This document shows positions 44,012 through 53,267 of a stretch of 64,000 bases of DNA, one piece after another (position 1 is the stretch's first letter; the number at the start of each line of letters is the position of its first letter). The notes below the pieces were generated by a model, which did no database searches, had not been told where the DNA came from, and worked only from the letters and a program-made list of their open reading frames with translations. Made by a program: the position numbers and the translations under genes. This DNA comes from Dyadobacter diqingensis (lineage in GTDB: Bacteria > Bacteroidota > Bacteroidia > Cytophagales > Spirosomataceae): assembly GCF_024220585.1 (NCBI RefSeq), contig NZ_JAMXKF010000008.1, forward strand, positions 186,001 to 250,000, in the 5' to 3' direction.

Positions 44012-45012
44012 GATTGGCTAATTAGATCTATATTTTCGGAAGGCTTTATTTTAAACAGATGTTTTTTGCCCAATAAGGTTGGCCAAAAATAGTTTAACAA
44101 TACGCCTGTCTTCCGGGTAAAAATTTCCTGGGTCTTTAACTCGCTGAAAGGGTTTCCATCTTTTTTGATGTTGAAGATCATCTTCCAGACGAATATCACG
44201 GGGATCATGGTTATATAGTGCAGGATCATCAAAAGATAGGCTCCGACGCCATACTGTTTCCGGACCCATAACATATTGGATACCTGCATCTGCGCGCTGA
44301 ACCGGTTGATCCACGAAATGCTTGTACGCCGGAATGGGTTGTCATTTTCAAGATGTATGAAGGTGCAGTCTTTGAAATAACACAATTTGCCCTGTTTTCC
44401 CAGCCGTCCTGACCATTCCACGTCCTCGCCATACATAAAAAAGTCCTCATCAAATCCTCCGGATTTTGCGACGGTTTCCTTCCTTACAAATACAAATGCG
44501 CCAACCAGCCAGTCATACTGATCCGGGTCACTGTATTTTGGTTCAGGGTATAATTTATTTAAAACCCTGTCGATAACACCGCTCGGCGGTAAAATGAAAA
44601 AGGTTTTGCGGAATTCGTTAAAGCTTTTGTAAAAAGGCATCGGTGTGCCATTGGCATAATACTGCAAGGCACCAGCCGCTGCGATATCCGAATGCTTATC
44701 CATTCTTTCCATACAACGCCCGATAACATTGTCGGTAACAAGTGTGTCGGCGTTCAATATCAGAAAATAACGCCCCGAAGCTGCCTTCATCCCTTCGTTG
44801 TTGGCTCTTCCAAACCCCGAATTGTAGGACATGTCTATCCATTTTATTTCAGGGTAAACTTCGCGGACCAAATTTCCGCCTCCATTTTCAGGATCATTAT
44901 CTACAATTATAATCTCAAACTTAACACCGGATGTAAATTCATAAATGGATTTTAAGCAATTGATAATGAGCTGCGGTGTTCGGTAATTAATTATAATAAT
45001 GGATACATCCAT
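44008..45012 (-). CDS. GT2-family glycosyltransferase (rhamnosyltransferase-like)
   Basis: 334 aa. GT-A fold start DVSIIIINYRTPQLIINCLKS, then IIIVDNDPENG, YNSGFGRANNEGMKAASG and ILNADT (the DxD-type motif), later GAFVFVRKETVAKSGGFDEDF and FMYGEDVEWSGRLGKQG (catalytic ED). This is the pattern of WbbL-like rhamnosyl transferases. A hydrophobic C-terminal stretch (about 245-265) may attach it to the membrane. Coupled to the GT4 gene. Confidence 0.92.
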   Translation of the reverse strand: MDVSIIIINYRTPQLIINCLKSIYEFTSGVKFEIIIVDNDPENGGGNLVREVYPEIKWIDMSYNSGFGRANNEGMKAASGRYFLILNADTLVTDNVIGRCMERMDKHSDIAAAGALQYYANGTPMPFYKSFNEFRKTFFILPPSGVIDRVLNKLYPEPKYSDPDQYDWLVGAFVFVRKETVAKSGGFDEDFFMYGEDVEWSGRLGKQGKLCYFKDCTFIHLENDNPFRRTSISWINRFSAQMQVSNMLWVRKQYGVGAYLLMILHYITMIPVIFVWKMIFNIKKDGNPFSELKTQEIFTRKTGVLLNYFWPTLLGKKHLFKIKPSENIDLISQS

Positions 45013-45050
45013 GAATTAGCGGCGTATAGTTAATGAGCAAAAATAAAGAA

Positions 45051-45084
45051 TCTCCACGGAAGACAAGCAAATCTTCTATGGAGA
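45051..45084. terminator. First of two tandem hairpins before the GT2 gene
   Basis: TCTCCACGGAAGA / TCTTCTATGGAGA (11 of 13 paired), loop 8. Same hairpin family as the one at 45128-45162. Lies only 39 bp before the GT2 start, on its transcription path from fadA. Confidence 0.5.
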
Positions 45085-45121
45085 CAATTGAAAATTACGA
45101 TATTATTATCGAATGGTCATG

Positions 45122-45162
45122 AAAAAATCTCCACAGAAGATATACTCAATCTTCCATGGAGA
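45122..45162 (-). terminator. Terminator after fadA
   Basis: TCTCCACAGAAGA (45128-45140) pairs with TCTTCCATGGAGA (45150-45162), 11 of 13. On the minus strand it is followed by a run of T (45122-45127), 35 bp after the fadA stop. Near copy of the previous hairpin. Confidence 0.7.
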
Positions 45163-45196
45163 TTTGTAAAATATTTATAATCAATAAATTGTATTT

Positions 45197-46375
45197 TTAA
45201 TTCAAGCGCTCGAAAATGCCGGCAACGCCTTGTCCGCCACCGACGCAGGCCGTTACCATGCCATACTTCTGATTTCTTCGTTCCATCTCATTGAAAAGCT
45301 GAACAGAAAGTCGGGCTCCGGTAGAACCCAGCGCGTGACCTAAGGCAATAGCCCCTCCGTTCGGATTGACAATCTCAGGATTGATACCCAGTTCCTGGAT
45401 TACCGCCAGGGCCTGCGCAGCAAATGCTTCATTTAATTCAATTTGTTCGATATCGGCCAGATTCAGTCCTGCCTGTTTCAACGCTTTGGGAATTGCAGCC
45501 ACCGGCCCTATGCCCATAATACGCGGATCAACCCCGGCTGTGGCGTAAGATACCAAGCGTGCTATTGGTTTTAAGCCCAGCTCATTCACCAGCTTTTCAG
45601 ACATTACCAGAACAAAAGCGGCACCGTCTGATGTCTGGGAAGAGTTTCCGGCCGTTACCGAACCACCGGCAGCAAATACCGGGCGTAGTTTATTCAGGGC
45701 TTCAAGCGTTGTATCAGCGCGTGGGCCTTCGTCTTTATCCACAACCGTTTCTTTGATTTTTTTCTTTCCGGTAACCGGGTCGAAATAAGTTTCCTGCACT
45801 TTTATAGGCACAATGCCACTGTCAAACCAGCCTTCTTTCTGAGCACGTAATGCTTTTTGATGCGACTGGAATGAAAATTCATCCTGTCGTTCACGGCTGA
45901 TGTTAAAATCTTTGGAAACCTGCTCGGCAGTAAGTCCCATACTCAGATAATAATCCGGATGGTTCTGCGCAATTTCATAATTCAATGCTGTTTTCCAGCC
46001 CATCGTTGGCACCAGTGACATAGATTCTGTACCCCCGGCAATGATGCATTCGGCCATTCCCGCGTTGATTTTAGCGGAAGCCATGGCAATCGCTTCCACG
46101 CCTGAGCCACAATAACGATTGATTGTAATACCTGAAACACTTTGCGGAAGCGACAATAAAGCAACATAACGCCCCATCTGCATGCCCTGTTCAGCTTCGG
46201 GAACGGCATTTCCAACAATGACATCATCCACACGGACAGGATCCAGCTGCGGTATTTTTTTCAGAATATGTTTGATCACGTCGGCGCCAAGATTATCCGG
46301 GCGGGTGAAACGAAAACCGCCACGAGATGCTTTTCCTACCGCAGTACGATAACCGGCAACAATGTATGCATTCAT
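45197..46375 (-). CDS. fadA: FadA-type acetyl-CoA C-acyltransferase (3-ketoacyl-CoA thiolase)
   Basis: 392 aa thiolase. The nucleophile C89 is in TINRYCGSGVEAIAMA, with catalytic H347 in GGAIALGHALGSTGAR and C377 in MVTACVGGGQGVAG. Cleaves 3-ketoacyl-CoA, last step of beta-oxidation. Monocistronic, with a perfect 8-bp-arm palindrome of the MarR type (46451-46468) 76 bp upstream. It is thus likely co-regulated with fadN and fadE. Confidence 0.96.
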   Translation of the reverse strand: MNAYIVAGYRTAVGKASRGGFRFTRPDNLGADVIKHILKKIPQLDPVRVDDVIVGNAVPEAEQGMQMGRYVALLSLPQSVSGITINRYCGSGVEAIAMASAKINAGMAECIIAGGTESMSLVPTMGWKTALNYEIAQNHPDYYLSMGLTAEQVSKDFNISRERQDEFSFQSHQKALRAQKEGWFDSGIVPIKVQETYFDPVTGKKKIKETVVDKDEGPRADTTLEALNKLRPVFAAGGSVTAGNSSQTSDGAAFVLVMSEKLVNELGLKPIARLVSYATAGVDPRIMGIGPVAAIPKALKQAGLNLADIEQIELNEAFAAQALAVIQELGINPEIVNPNGGAIALGHALGSTGARLSVQLFNEMERRNQKYGMVTACVGGGQGVAGIFERLN

Positions 46376-46450
46376 AGAATTATATGGTTTTTAAGTCAAT
46401 GACTGAGTTTGGAATGTACTTTCAGGTGATCAGGATCAGGTCATAGAAAT

Positions 46451-46468
46451 TAGTATGCCTGCATACTA
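46451..46468. promoter_or_regulatory. MarR-type operator, fadA promoter
   Basis: TAGTATGC-CT-GCATACTA, perfect arms. A near-consensus -7 box (TAATTTTA on the minus strand, 46472-46479) adjoins it, so the operator lies just downstream of the -7 element as at fadE. Confidence 0.82.
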
Positions 46469-46501
46469 TCGTAAAATTAATAATTATAAGTAAAACAAAA
46501 A

Positions 46502-46529
46502 ACCGCCGGAATAGTTTTATCCCGGCGGT
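46502..46529 (-). terminator. Terminator after pspC
   Basis: 8-bp stem ACCGCCGG / CCGGCGGT; on the minus strand it ends in six T. 28 bp after the pspC stop. Confidence 0.88.
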
Positions 46530-46557
46530 CTGGAAATTCAGTTTGCTGATGAAGGTG

Positions 46558-46788
46558 TTAATGCATGGCTGAGCTTTCTATTTGGTTAGCGGTTTTGACT
46601 CCCTTAGGCATCGCAATCCACATAACGATGTAAAAAATGAAGACGGGAAAGTGTACCGGGACGAAAAATCCCATCACTAAAAGTACCCGGATAATCACTA
46701 CATCAATTTGTAAATAATTGGCTAAACCGGCAGCTACACCACCTATTACTTTATTATTTACGTCGCGGAATAATCTATTGTTGTTCAT
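46558..46788 (-). CDS. PspC-domain small membrane protein
   Basis: 76 aa. The PspC pattern is plain: LFRDVNNKVIGGVAAGLANYL, DVVIIRVLLVMGFF and a membrane stretch (FPVFIFYIVMWIAMP). PspC proteins take part in envelope stress responses in E. coli; here it is alone, without pspA, so its job may be different. Confidence 0.9.
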   Translation of the reverse strand: MNNNRLFRDVNNKVIGGVAAGLANYLQIDVVIIRVLLVMGFFVPVHFPVFIFYIVMWIAMPKGVKTANQIESSAMH

Positions 46789-46820
46789 GGCTATGTTCGT
46801 TTTCTTTGTTATTGTTGATT

Positions 46821-46828
46821 CAAAGGTA
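46821..46828 (-). promoter_or_regulatory. -7 box of pspC promoter
   Basis: TACCTTTG on the minus strand, matching TAnnTTTG, 33 bp before the start codon. No clear -33 element. Confidence 0.5.
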
Positions 46829-47030
46829 CTAGGTGATACATAGTAGTTGCTATAAATCTATATGAATGGTTTAAGGCAGTGAAAAGTGGTTCTTTTTGAT
46901 GAGGAACATACGAGCAGGAATAATGTTTTGTCGGGCTTTTTGATAATTCCTGAAAAAATGTTGAAATCGGGAGAAAATATGTAACCATTTCTCCTGTTAT
47001 ATATTTCAAAATCCTCAATCGGTTAGCGCT

Positions 47031-48938
47031 ATGAAAATATCCCAAATCAAAACAGGTGCCCTGACGCTGTTTGCCGCTTTGTTGGCGACAACCGCATTCT
47101 CGCAGAAAACGCATGATATTGACAGCAAAATAAAACAGGTAACGCTTTACCGCAACGGCGCCGAAGTTACACGGGGCATGTCGATATCCCTGGAAGAGGG
47201 ACTTCACGAACTGGTTTTTAAAAATTTGTCCAGCTCGATTGACAAGGAAAGTGTCAGACTGAGCGGTGTTGGGGATTTGACAGTCTTGTCCATTTTGCCA
47301 AGAAGCAACTATAATAAGGAAGGCGAGCGGCAAAAAGTGATCAAAGTTCTGGAAGATCAGCGTGATCTTATCCAGGATAAGCTGACTTATGAGCGCGGGA
47401 TGCAAAATGTGTATAAGCAGGACGAAGAAATGCTGATCAAAAACCAGCAGATCGGCGGGGCCAACGTGACGCTTAAAACGCTGGACTTAAAAGAAGCGAT
47501 TGACTTTCAAAGAAAAAGGCTGACAGAGATTTTGGCAGAGAAATTAAAAACGGCCAACAACATCAAAAAACTGGAAGAAGATTTAAAACGTGTGGGTGAG
47601 CAGTTGACACCCTTGCAAACGGAAGCTCAAAAAGGCACGACCGAAGTGGCGATACAGATTTCTGTTAAAAAGCTCACGCAAACAGATCTGGACCTGACCT
47701 ATTATGTTGCCGACGCGGGCTGGTATCCTGTGTATGATGCAAAGGCTACGAATCTTTCTGCGCCGTTGGTGCTTCATTATAAAGCCAGTGTTTTTCAATA
47801 TTCCGGTGAAGACTGGAAAAAGGTGAAACTTACTTTATCCACAGCGAATCCCCGGGACAGGTCGCTGATCCCGCCGCTTAAAACCTGGTATTGGGGGTTT
47901 CCTAATGATTATAGTATGTATCAGACAAAGTCAGGTGATAATCTTCCGGTCATTGGCGGGATTTCTGAGGTGAGCGGCTTTGTTAAGGATGAAGAAAACA
48001 ACGCATTGGCGGGCGTTTCAGTGACGATTAACGGAACCAATATTGGTGTTGCTACCGATGCAAATGGTTTTTATCAGGTTTCAATACCTCCCAATCTGGC
48101 AGGCCATCAACGAATTCTGGATTATAAATTTATTGGATATCAACCCGCAACAAGAGGAATTTTTTCAAACAGAATGGATATCGCTTTACGTCCCGATGCG
48201 GCTGCGTTGCAGGAAGTTGCTGTGGCGGGATACGGAGGACAGGCCCCGCGTCAAAAAATGGTTGCTGTAAAAGGTAATAATTCGAGCCCCCAATCAATCA
48301 GATTAGAAAGCGGCGAACGCGAAGCCGCTACCAGTGTGACCTATGAAATTCCGGTTGCTTACACCCTGCTGTCGGACGGCAAAACGTATGCGGTTGATAT
48401 TAAAACGGAAAATGTAACAGATAGTTATTATGAATACATCAGCATACCGAAAGTCAAGCCGGATGTATATCTGAACGCTTACCTGCCGACATGGAATAAC
48501 CTCAGTTTGCTGAGCGGTGACGTAAATTTGTTTCTGGAAGACAGTTATGTCGGGAAAACCAGACTTGACGTGGAATCTGCGGCAGATACTTTAAGTTTTT
48601 CTTTCGGTCCGGACCGCTCGGTTATTGTACAAAGAGAGCAGCTTAAAACGTTTACTAAGAAACAGCTTTTTGGAAATAATGTTACCGAAAACCGTGCTTT
48701 CAAAATCACCGTTCGAAATACGAAAAAGGTCCCGGTGAGGATCGTCGTGAAGGATCAGTTCCCGCTGTCGAAGAATAAAGAAGTAGAAGTTTCAGATAAG
48801 TCTGCACCGGAAGCGAAGGTTGATGACACAACCGGAGAAGTGATTTGGTCGCTGGTTTTACCAGCCGGCCAGAGTAAGGAACTGAACCTCAAATACACGG
48901 TCAAATATCCGCGGACAGGTTATGTAACCAGGGAATAA
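47031..48938 (+). CDS. Exported DUF4139 protein with an inserted carboxypeptidase-regulatory-like domain
   Basis: 635 aa. Sec signal (TLFAALLATTAFSQ). DUF4140/DUF4139-type architecture: N-terminal VTLYRNGAEVTRGM, a coiled-coil (about 105-200), then DLTYYVADAGWYPVYDAKAT and a beta-rich second half ending in LPAGQSKELNLKYTVKYPR. Between about 310 and 395 sits a carboxypeptidase D regulatory-like beta-sandwich (SGFVKDEENNALAGVSVTIN, GFYQVSIPP) followed by EVAVAGYGGQ, a TonB-receptor-type N-terminal sequence. The DUF4139 halves resume after it. Function unknown. Confidence 0.87.
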   Translation: MKISQIKTGALTLFAALLATTAFSQKTHDIDSKIKQVTLYRNGAEVTRGMSISLEEGLHELVFKNLSSSIDKESVRLSGVGDLTVLSILPRSNYNKEGERQKVIKVLEDQRDLIQDKLTYERGMQNVYKQDEEMLIKNQQIGGANVTLKTLDLKEAIDFQRKRLTEILAEKLKTANNIKKLEEDLKRVGEQLTPLQTEAQKGTTEVAIQISVKKLTQTDLDLTYYVADAGWYPVYDAKATNLSAPLVLHYKASVFQYSGEDWKKVKLTLSTANPRDRSLIPPLKTWYWGFPNDYSMYQTKSGDNLPVIGGISEVSGFVKDEENNALAGVSVTINGTNIGVATDANGFYQVSIPPNLAGHQRILDYKFIGYQPATRGIFSNRMDIALRPDAAALQEVAVAGYGGQAPRQKMVAVKGNNSSPQSIRLESGEREAATSVTYEIPVAYTLLSDGKTYAVDIKTENVTDSYYEYISIPKVKPDVYLNAYLPTWNNLSLLSGDVNLFLEDSYVGKTRLDVESAADTLSFSFGPDRSVIVQREQLKTFTKKQLFGNNVTENRAFKITVRNTKKVPVRIVVKDQFPLSKNKEVEVSDKSAPEAKVDDTTGEVIWSLVLPAGQSKELNLKYTVKYPRTGYVTRE

Positions 48939-48995
48939 AGATTAAAATACGCTTAGGATTATTGTATTTGTTGGTAATTACTATCCGCAATAAAT

Positions 48996-49003
48996 TACAT
49001 TTG
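48996..49003 (+). promoter_or_regulatory. -7 box of secA promoter
   Basis: TACATTTG matches TAnnTTTG, with TTG at 48971-48973 (22 bp gap) as -33. Implies a leader of about 100 nt. Confidence 0.5.
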
Positions 49004-49104
49004 TAATTGAAAAATGATCTGAATAGCTGACAATCTGGCATTTTGACGCATTCAGGCGTGATATTTTTTAGGTAAATTGAACGATTCACAATACATATAC
49101 CATC

Positions 49105-52100
49105 ATGTTTAAAATATTTTCGAAGCTATTCGGCACAAAATCCGAGCGCGATTTGAAGGAATTGACTCCTTACGTCGCTTTGGTCAACGCGGAATACGCG
49201 AAACTGGTTTCTTTGTCTAATGATGAACTTAGAGCGCAGTCAGAAGGTCTGAAAGCACATATAGCCGCAGGATTGAAATCTATTGATGATCAGATTGCAA
49301 CGCTGCGTGAGCAAGCTAACGACGAGCCGAATGTCGACAGCAAAGAGGCGATCTTTAAAAAAATCGATACGCTTGAGCTTGACCGGAATAAAGAACTTGA
49401 AGTAATATTATTGGATATTCTTCCAAAAGCTTTTGCGATTGTGAAGGATACCGCGCGTCGTTTCAAAGAAAACGAAAGTCTGGAAGTTAGCGCTTCTTAT
49501 TTTGACCGTGAAATAGCAACAAAGAAGAAAAATGTTACTATTAACGGCGATAAAGCTGTTTGGAACAGTACCTGGGAAGTAATTGGCCAGCCTATCAAAT
49601 GGAATATGCAGCACTATGATGTGCAGCTTATCGGTGGATTGGTACTTCACCAGGGGAAAATTTCCGAGATGGCAACAGGGGAAGGAAAAACGCTTGTGGC
49701 AACTTTGCCTGCGTTTCTTAACGCCCTGGCAGGTTTAGGCGTTCACATCGTTACGGTGAACGATTATCTTGCAAAACGTGATGCGGAATGGAATGCTCCT
49801 CTTTTTGAATTCCACGGCATGAGCGTTGATTGTATCGACCGTCACCAGCCCAATACACAGGCTCGCCGCGACGCTTACAAGGCTAACCTTACTTACGGAA
49901 CAAATAACGAATTCGGTTTTGACTACCTGCGTGACAATATGTCACGGACGCCGGACGAACTGGTACAACGCAAACACCATTTCGCGATGGTCGATGAGGT
50001 TGACTCCGTTTTAATCGATGATGCGCGTACACCATTGATCATCAGCGGTCCGGTACCACGTGGTGACGAGCAGGAATATCTTGAGCTAAAACCACGTGTT
50101 TCTAGAATCGTTGAAGCACAGAAAAAACTGGCGATGGATCTTCTTAACGAAGCCAAGAAGAAAATCGCAGCCGGTGATAAAAAAGAAGGTTCTCTGGCAC
50201 TTTTCCGTGCACACCGCGGGATGCCTAAGTATAAGCCTTTGATCAAATATCTGAGTGAATCGGGTATCAAGCAGCTGATGCAGGAATCAGAGTCGATTTA
50301 TCTGGCAGAAAACCAGAAACTGATGCCTCAGGCTGATGCGCCGCTTTATTTCACGATTGACGAAAGACATAACAGTATTGAATTAACCGAAAAGGGTATT
50401 GACTTCCTGACCGGTGAATCGGAACAGACAAACTTCTTTATCCTTCCGGATATCGCCGTTGATCTGGATGTTATCGAAAAAGATCAGTCGCTGAGCGAGC
50501 AGGAACGTGTGATGCAGAAGGAAGCGTTGATCCGTGATTATTCTGTAAAAACGGCGCGTATCCACACCGTTAACCAGCTTTTGAAAGCGTATACACTTTT
50601 TGAAAAAGATGTGGAATACGTGCTTATGGACGGAAAAGTTAAGATCGTTGATGAGCAGACTGGTCGTATCATGGATGGCCGTCGTTATTCGGATGGTCTT
50701 CACCAGGCGATTGAAGCAAAAGAAAATGTGCGCGTTGAAGATGCTACACAGACTTATGCGACGGTAACCCTTCAGAACTATTTCCGTATGTACCATAAGC
50801 TTGCCGGTATGACGGGTACAGCTGAAACGGAAGCAGGTGAATTCTGGGAAATCTACAAACTGGACGTAGTTTCGATTCCTACCAACGTACCAGCGGTGCG
50901 TAAGGATCAGGAAGACAAAGTGTACCGTTCGGTTCGTGAAAAATATAATGCGGTTACAGATGAAATCGTGGAGCTGGTGGAAGCAGGCCGCCCGGTACTA
51001 GTTGGTACCACTTCGGTGGAGAACTCGGAAATCATCAGCCGTATGCTTACGCTGCGTAAAATACCACATCAGGTTTTGAACGCGAAACAACACCAGAAGG
51101 AAGCAGAAGTTGTTGCAGAAGCTGGTAAGCCAGGTACGGTAACCATTGCAACCAACATGGCTGGTCGTGGTACGGATATTAAGCTTACCCCGGAAGCGAA
51201 AGCAGCAGGCGGTTTGGCAATTGTTGGTACAGAACGTCATGAAAGCCGTCGTGTTGACAGACAGCTTCGTGGTCGTGCCGGTCGTCAGGGGGACACGGGT
51301 TCTTCCCAGTTCTTTGTTTCATTGGAAGATAACCTGATGCGTCTTTTCGGTTCAGACCGTATGGCGAAGGTTATGGATAAAATGGGCTTGGAAGAGGGCG
51401 AAGTGATCCAGAGCAGCATGATTACGAAATCAATCGAACGCGCTCAGAAAAAAGTAGAGGAAAATAACTTTGGCATGCGTAAGCGTCTTCTGGAATATGA
51501 TGACGTGATGAACTATCAGCGTGATGCCATTTATACACGTCGCCGCAACGCATTGTTCGGAGATCGTCTGGCTGTTGATATCGCCAATACGCTTTATGAC
51601 GTTTGCGAAGAAGTGGTTGGCAACGCAGGAACATATTCAGAACTTGACCTTGCAACAATCACAACTTTGGGAATTGAGCTTCCTTTCAGTGAAAACGATT
51701 ATGTTTCGCTGAAACCGCAGGAACGTTCTCAGCGTTTGTACGAAGCAGCTGAAAAACATTATCAGGATAAAAATCAGGCAATTTCTGAAAAGGCATTACC
51801 TATTTTGCAGTCTATCCATTCAGAACGTGGCGCTACGATCACTGAGATCATGATTCCGTTCAGCGATGGTATCCGCCAGACCGGTATTGTGGTGAACCTT
51901 AAAAAGGCATTGGCAAACAATGGTCATGAGATTACCCATGAGATGGAAAAAGCGATTGTTCTTTCGCTGATCGATCAGGAATGGAAAGAGCACCTTCGCG
52001 AGATGGACGATCTTAAACAATCCGTTCAGAATGCAGTATTTGAACAAAAAGATCCTTTGTTGATCTATAAATTCGAATCGGTTGAGTTGTTCAAACGATT

Positions 52101-52449
52101 CCTGAGCAAAGTGAATTTCGACATGATATCCTTCCTGATGAAGGCGGATATCCCTCAGGAAGAAGCGGCTCCGGCACCGGTTGTACAGCAGACGGTAAGA
52201 CGTCCAACGCCTGCACCTGAGCTTCATACCAACCGTGAGGAGGATTTTAATGCAGATCTTGACGGAGCAGGTGATTATGCGGGTCACATGGAATCATCGA
52301 CCAAAGCGCAGCCTGTAAAAGTGGATAAAATTGCAGACCGTAACCAGAAGGTATCGGTACAGTATCGCGACGGACGTGTTTTACGCGATGTGAAATACAA
52401 AAAAGTTGAACACGAAGTGAAAAACGGCGACTGTGTCGTTATCGAATAA
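49105..52449 (+). CDS. secA: Protein translocase ATPase SecA
   Basis: 1114 aa, in the longer Bacteroidota size class. Walker A MATGEGKTLVATL (K195), DEVDSVLIDDARTPLIISGP (DEAD-like), ATNMAGRGTDIKLTPEA and ERHESRRVDRQLRGRAGRQGD as helicase motifs. The insertions around residues 330-400 are longer than in E. coli. The C-terminal tail ends KNGDCVVIE without the CxCxSGxxxxCH zinc motif used for SecB/lipid contact in E. coli. Terminator follows at 52498. Confidence 0.98.
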   Translation: MFKIFSKLFGTKSERDLKELTPYVALVNAEYAKLVSLSNDELRAQSEGLKAHIAAGLKSIDDQIATLREQANDEPNVDSKEAIFKKIDTLELDRNKELEVILLDILPKAFAIVKDTARRFKENESLEVSASYFDREIATKKKNVTINGDKAVWNSTWEVIGQPIKWNMQHYDVQLIGGLVLHQGKISEMATGEGKTLVATLPAFLNALAGLGVHIVTVNDYLAKRDAEWNAPLFEFHGMSVDCIDRHQPNTQARRDAYKANLTYGTNNEFGFDYLRDNMSRTPDELVQRKHHFAMVDEVDSVLIDDARTPLIISGPVPRGDEQEYLELKPRVSRIVEAQKKLAMDLLNEAKKKIAAGDKKEGSLALFRAHRGMPKYKPLIKYLSESGIKQLMQESESIYLAENQKLMPQADAPLYFTIDERHNSIELTEKGIDFLTGESEQTNFFILPDIAVDLDVIEKDQSLSEQERVMQKEALIRDYSVKTARIHTVNQLLKAYTLFEKDVEYVLMDGKVKIVDEQTGRIMDGRRYSDGLHQAIEAKENVRVEDATQTYATVTLQNYFRMYHKLAGMTGTAETEAGEFWEIYKLDVVSIPTNVPAVRKDQEDKVYRSVREKYNAVTDEIVELVEAGRPVLVGTTSVENSEIISRMLTLRKIPHQVLNAKQHQKEAEVVAEAGKPGTVTIATNMAGRGTDIKLTPEAKAAGGLAIVGTERHESRRVDRQLRGRAGRQGDTGSSQFFVSLEDNLMRLFGSDRMAKVMDKMGLEEGEVIQSSMITKSIERAQKKVEENNFGMRKRLLEYDDVMNYQRDAIYTRRRNALFGDRLAVDIANTLYDVCEEVVGNAGTYSELDLATITTLGIELPFSENDYVSLKPQERSQRLYEAAEKHYQDKNQAISEKALPILQSIHSERGATITEIMIPFSDGIRQTGIVVNLKKALANNGHEITHEMEKAIVLSLIDQEWKEHLREMDDLKQSVQNAVFEQKDPLLIYKFESVELFKRFLSKVNFDMISFLMKADIPQEEAAPAPVVQQTVRRPTPAPELHTNREEDFNADLDGAGDYAGHMESSTKAQPVKVDKIADRNQKVSVQYRDGRVLRDVKYKKVEHEVKNGDCVVIE

Positions 52450-52497
52450 TAGGTTCATTCTGTTTTAAGAATGATAAAATTTTGAGTCGAAAATCAG

Positions 52498-52535
52498 AAG
52501 CCTTGCCTTTCTAAATTAGATTGGCAAGGCTTTTT
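52498..52535 (+). terminator. Terminator after secA
   Basis: Perfect 10-bp stem AAGCCTTGCC / GGCAAGGCTT, loop 15, then T5. About 50 bp after the secA stop. Confidence 0.92.
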
Positions 52536-52607
52536 GATAGGCGTAAAATCAAGATTTATACGATATTTGTATTTTCAAAGACTAAAAGCGAACGAAATTC
52601 CCCTTTC

Positions 52608-53267
52608 ATGAAACTTCATAAAGAAGGTTACACCATCATGGCGGTTGCCGCCGTTATATTGATTTTAATTAACGCAGGTATCAATTATCTTCTTCCGGAC
52701 GGATACTGGATCCCGAGGATTACCCTGATTGCCAGCGTTGTTATTTTCTTCCTGATCGTACAGTTTTTCCGTGTCCCTTCCCGGGTTGTGACCAAAAGCC
52801 AGAACCAGATTATCGCGCCATGTGATGGAAAAGTGGTGGTGATAGAGGAAGTGGTGGAAACGGAATATTTCAAGGGGCCAAGACGTCAGATCAGTATTTT
52901 TATGTCGCCGATCAATGTGCATGTCAACTGGAACCCGGTAAGCGGCGTGATCAAATATTTCAAATATCATCCGGGGTTATACCTTGTGGCCTGGCATCCT
53001 AAGTCAAGTACGGAAAATGAACGCACCACGGTTGTGACACGTACTGATTCGGGTGTGGATATTCTTTTCCGCCAGATTGCCGGTGCCGCTGCGCGCCGTA
53101 TCCGCTGGTACGTAAAAGAGGGAGACAAAGTTGAACAAAGCACTGAAATGGGCTTCATCAAATTTGGCTCCCGCGTTGATATTTATGTTCCGCTGGATGC
53201 AGAAATTAAAGTTAATCTTCAGGACAAAACGGTTGGCAGTGTCACGGTACTGGCAGAATTAAAATAA
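52608..53267 (+). CDS. psd: Phosphatidylserine decarboxylase (archaeal/short-type proenzyme)
   Basis: 219 aa from ATG 52608; the open frame starts upstream inside the secA terminator, so the later ATG is right. Two N-terminal membrane helices (IMAVAAVILILINAGINYLL, IASVVIFFLIVQFFRV), then FMSPINVHVNWNPVSGVIKY, RRIRWYVKEGDK, and the self-cleavage site MGFIKFGSRVDIYVP (Gly-Ser). Makes phosphatidylethanolamine, the main membrane lipid. No pssA next to it. The last 9 bp overlap the rhomboid gene tail to tail. Confidence 0.92.
   Translation: MKLHKEGYTIMAVAAVILILINAGINYLLPDGYWIPRITLIASVVIFFLIVQFFRVPSRVVTKSQNQIIAPCDGKVVVIEEVVETEYFKGPRRQISIFMSPINVHVNWNPVSGVIKYFKYHPGLYLVAWHPKSSTENERTTVVTRTDSGVDILFRQIAGAAARRIRWYVKEGDKVEQSTEMGFIKFGSRVDIYVPLDAEIKVNLQDKTVGSVTVLAELK

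Noticed and set aside
46809..47405. 198-residue minus-strand ORF
   Set aside because: Mostly antisense to the signal peptide and first part of the DUF4139 gene, whose plus-strand frame is clearly coding.
52521..52607. Longer Psd N-terminus
   Set aside because: The extra codons begin inside the secA terminator hairpin; ATG 52608 gives the usual membrane-helix start.
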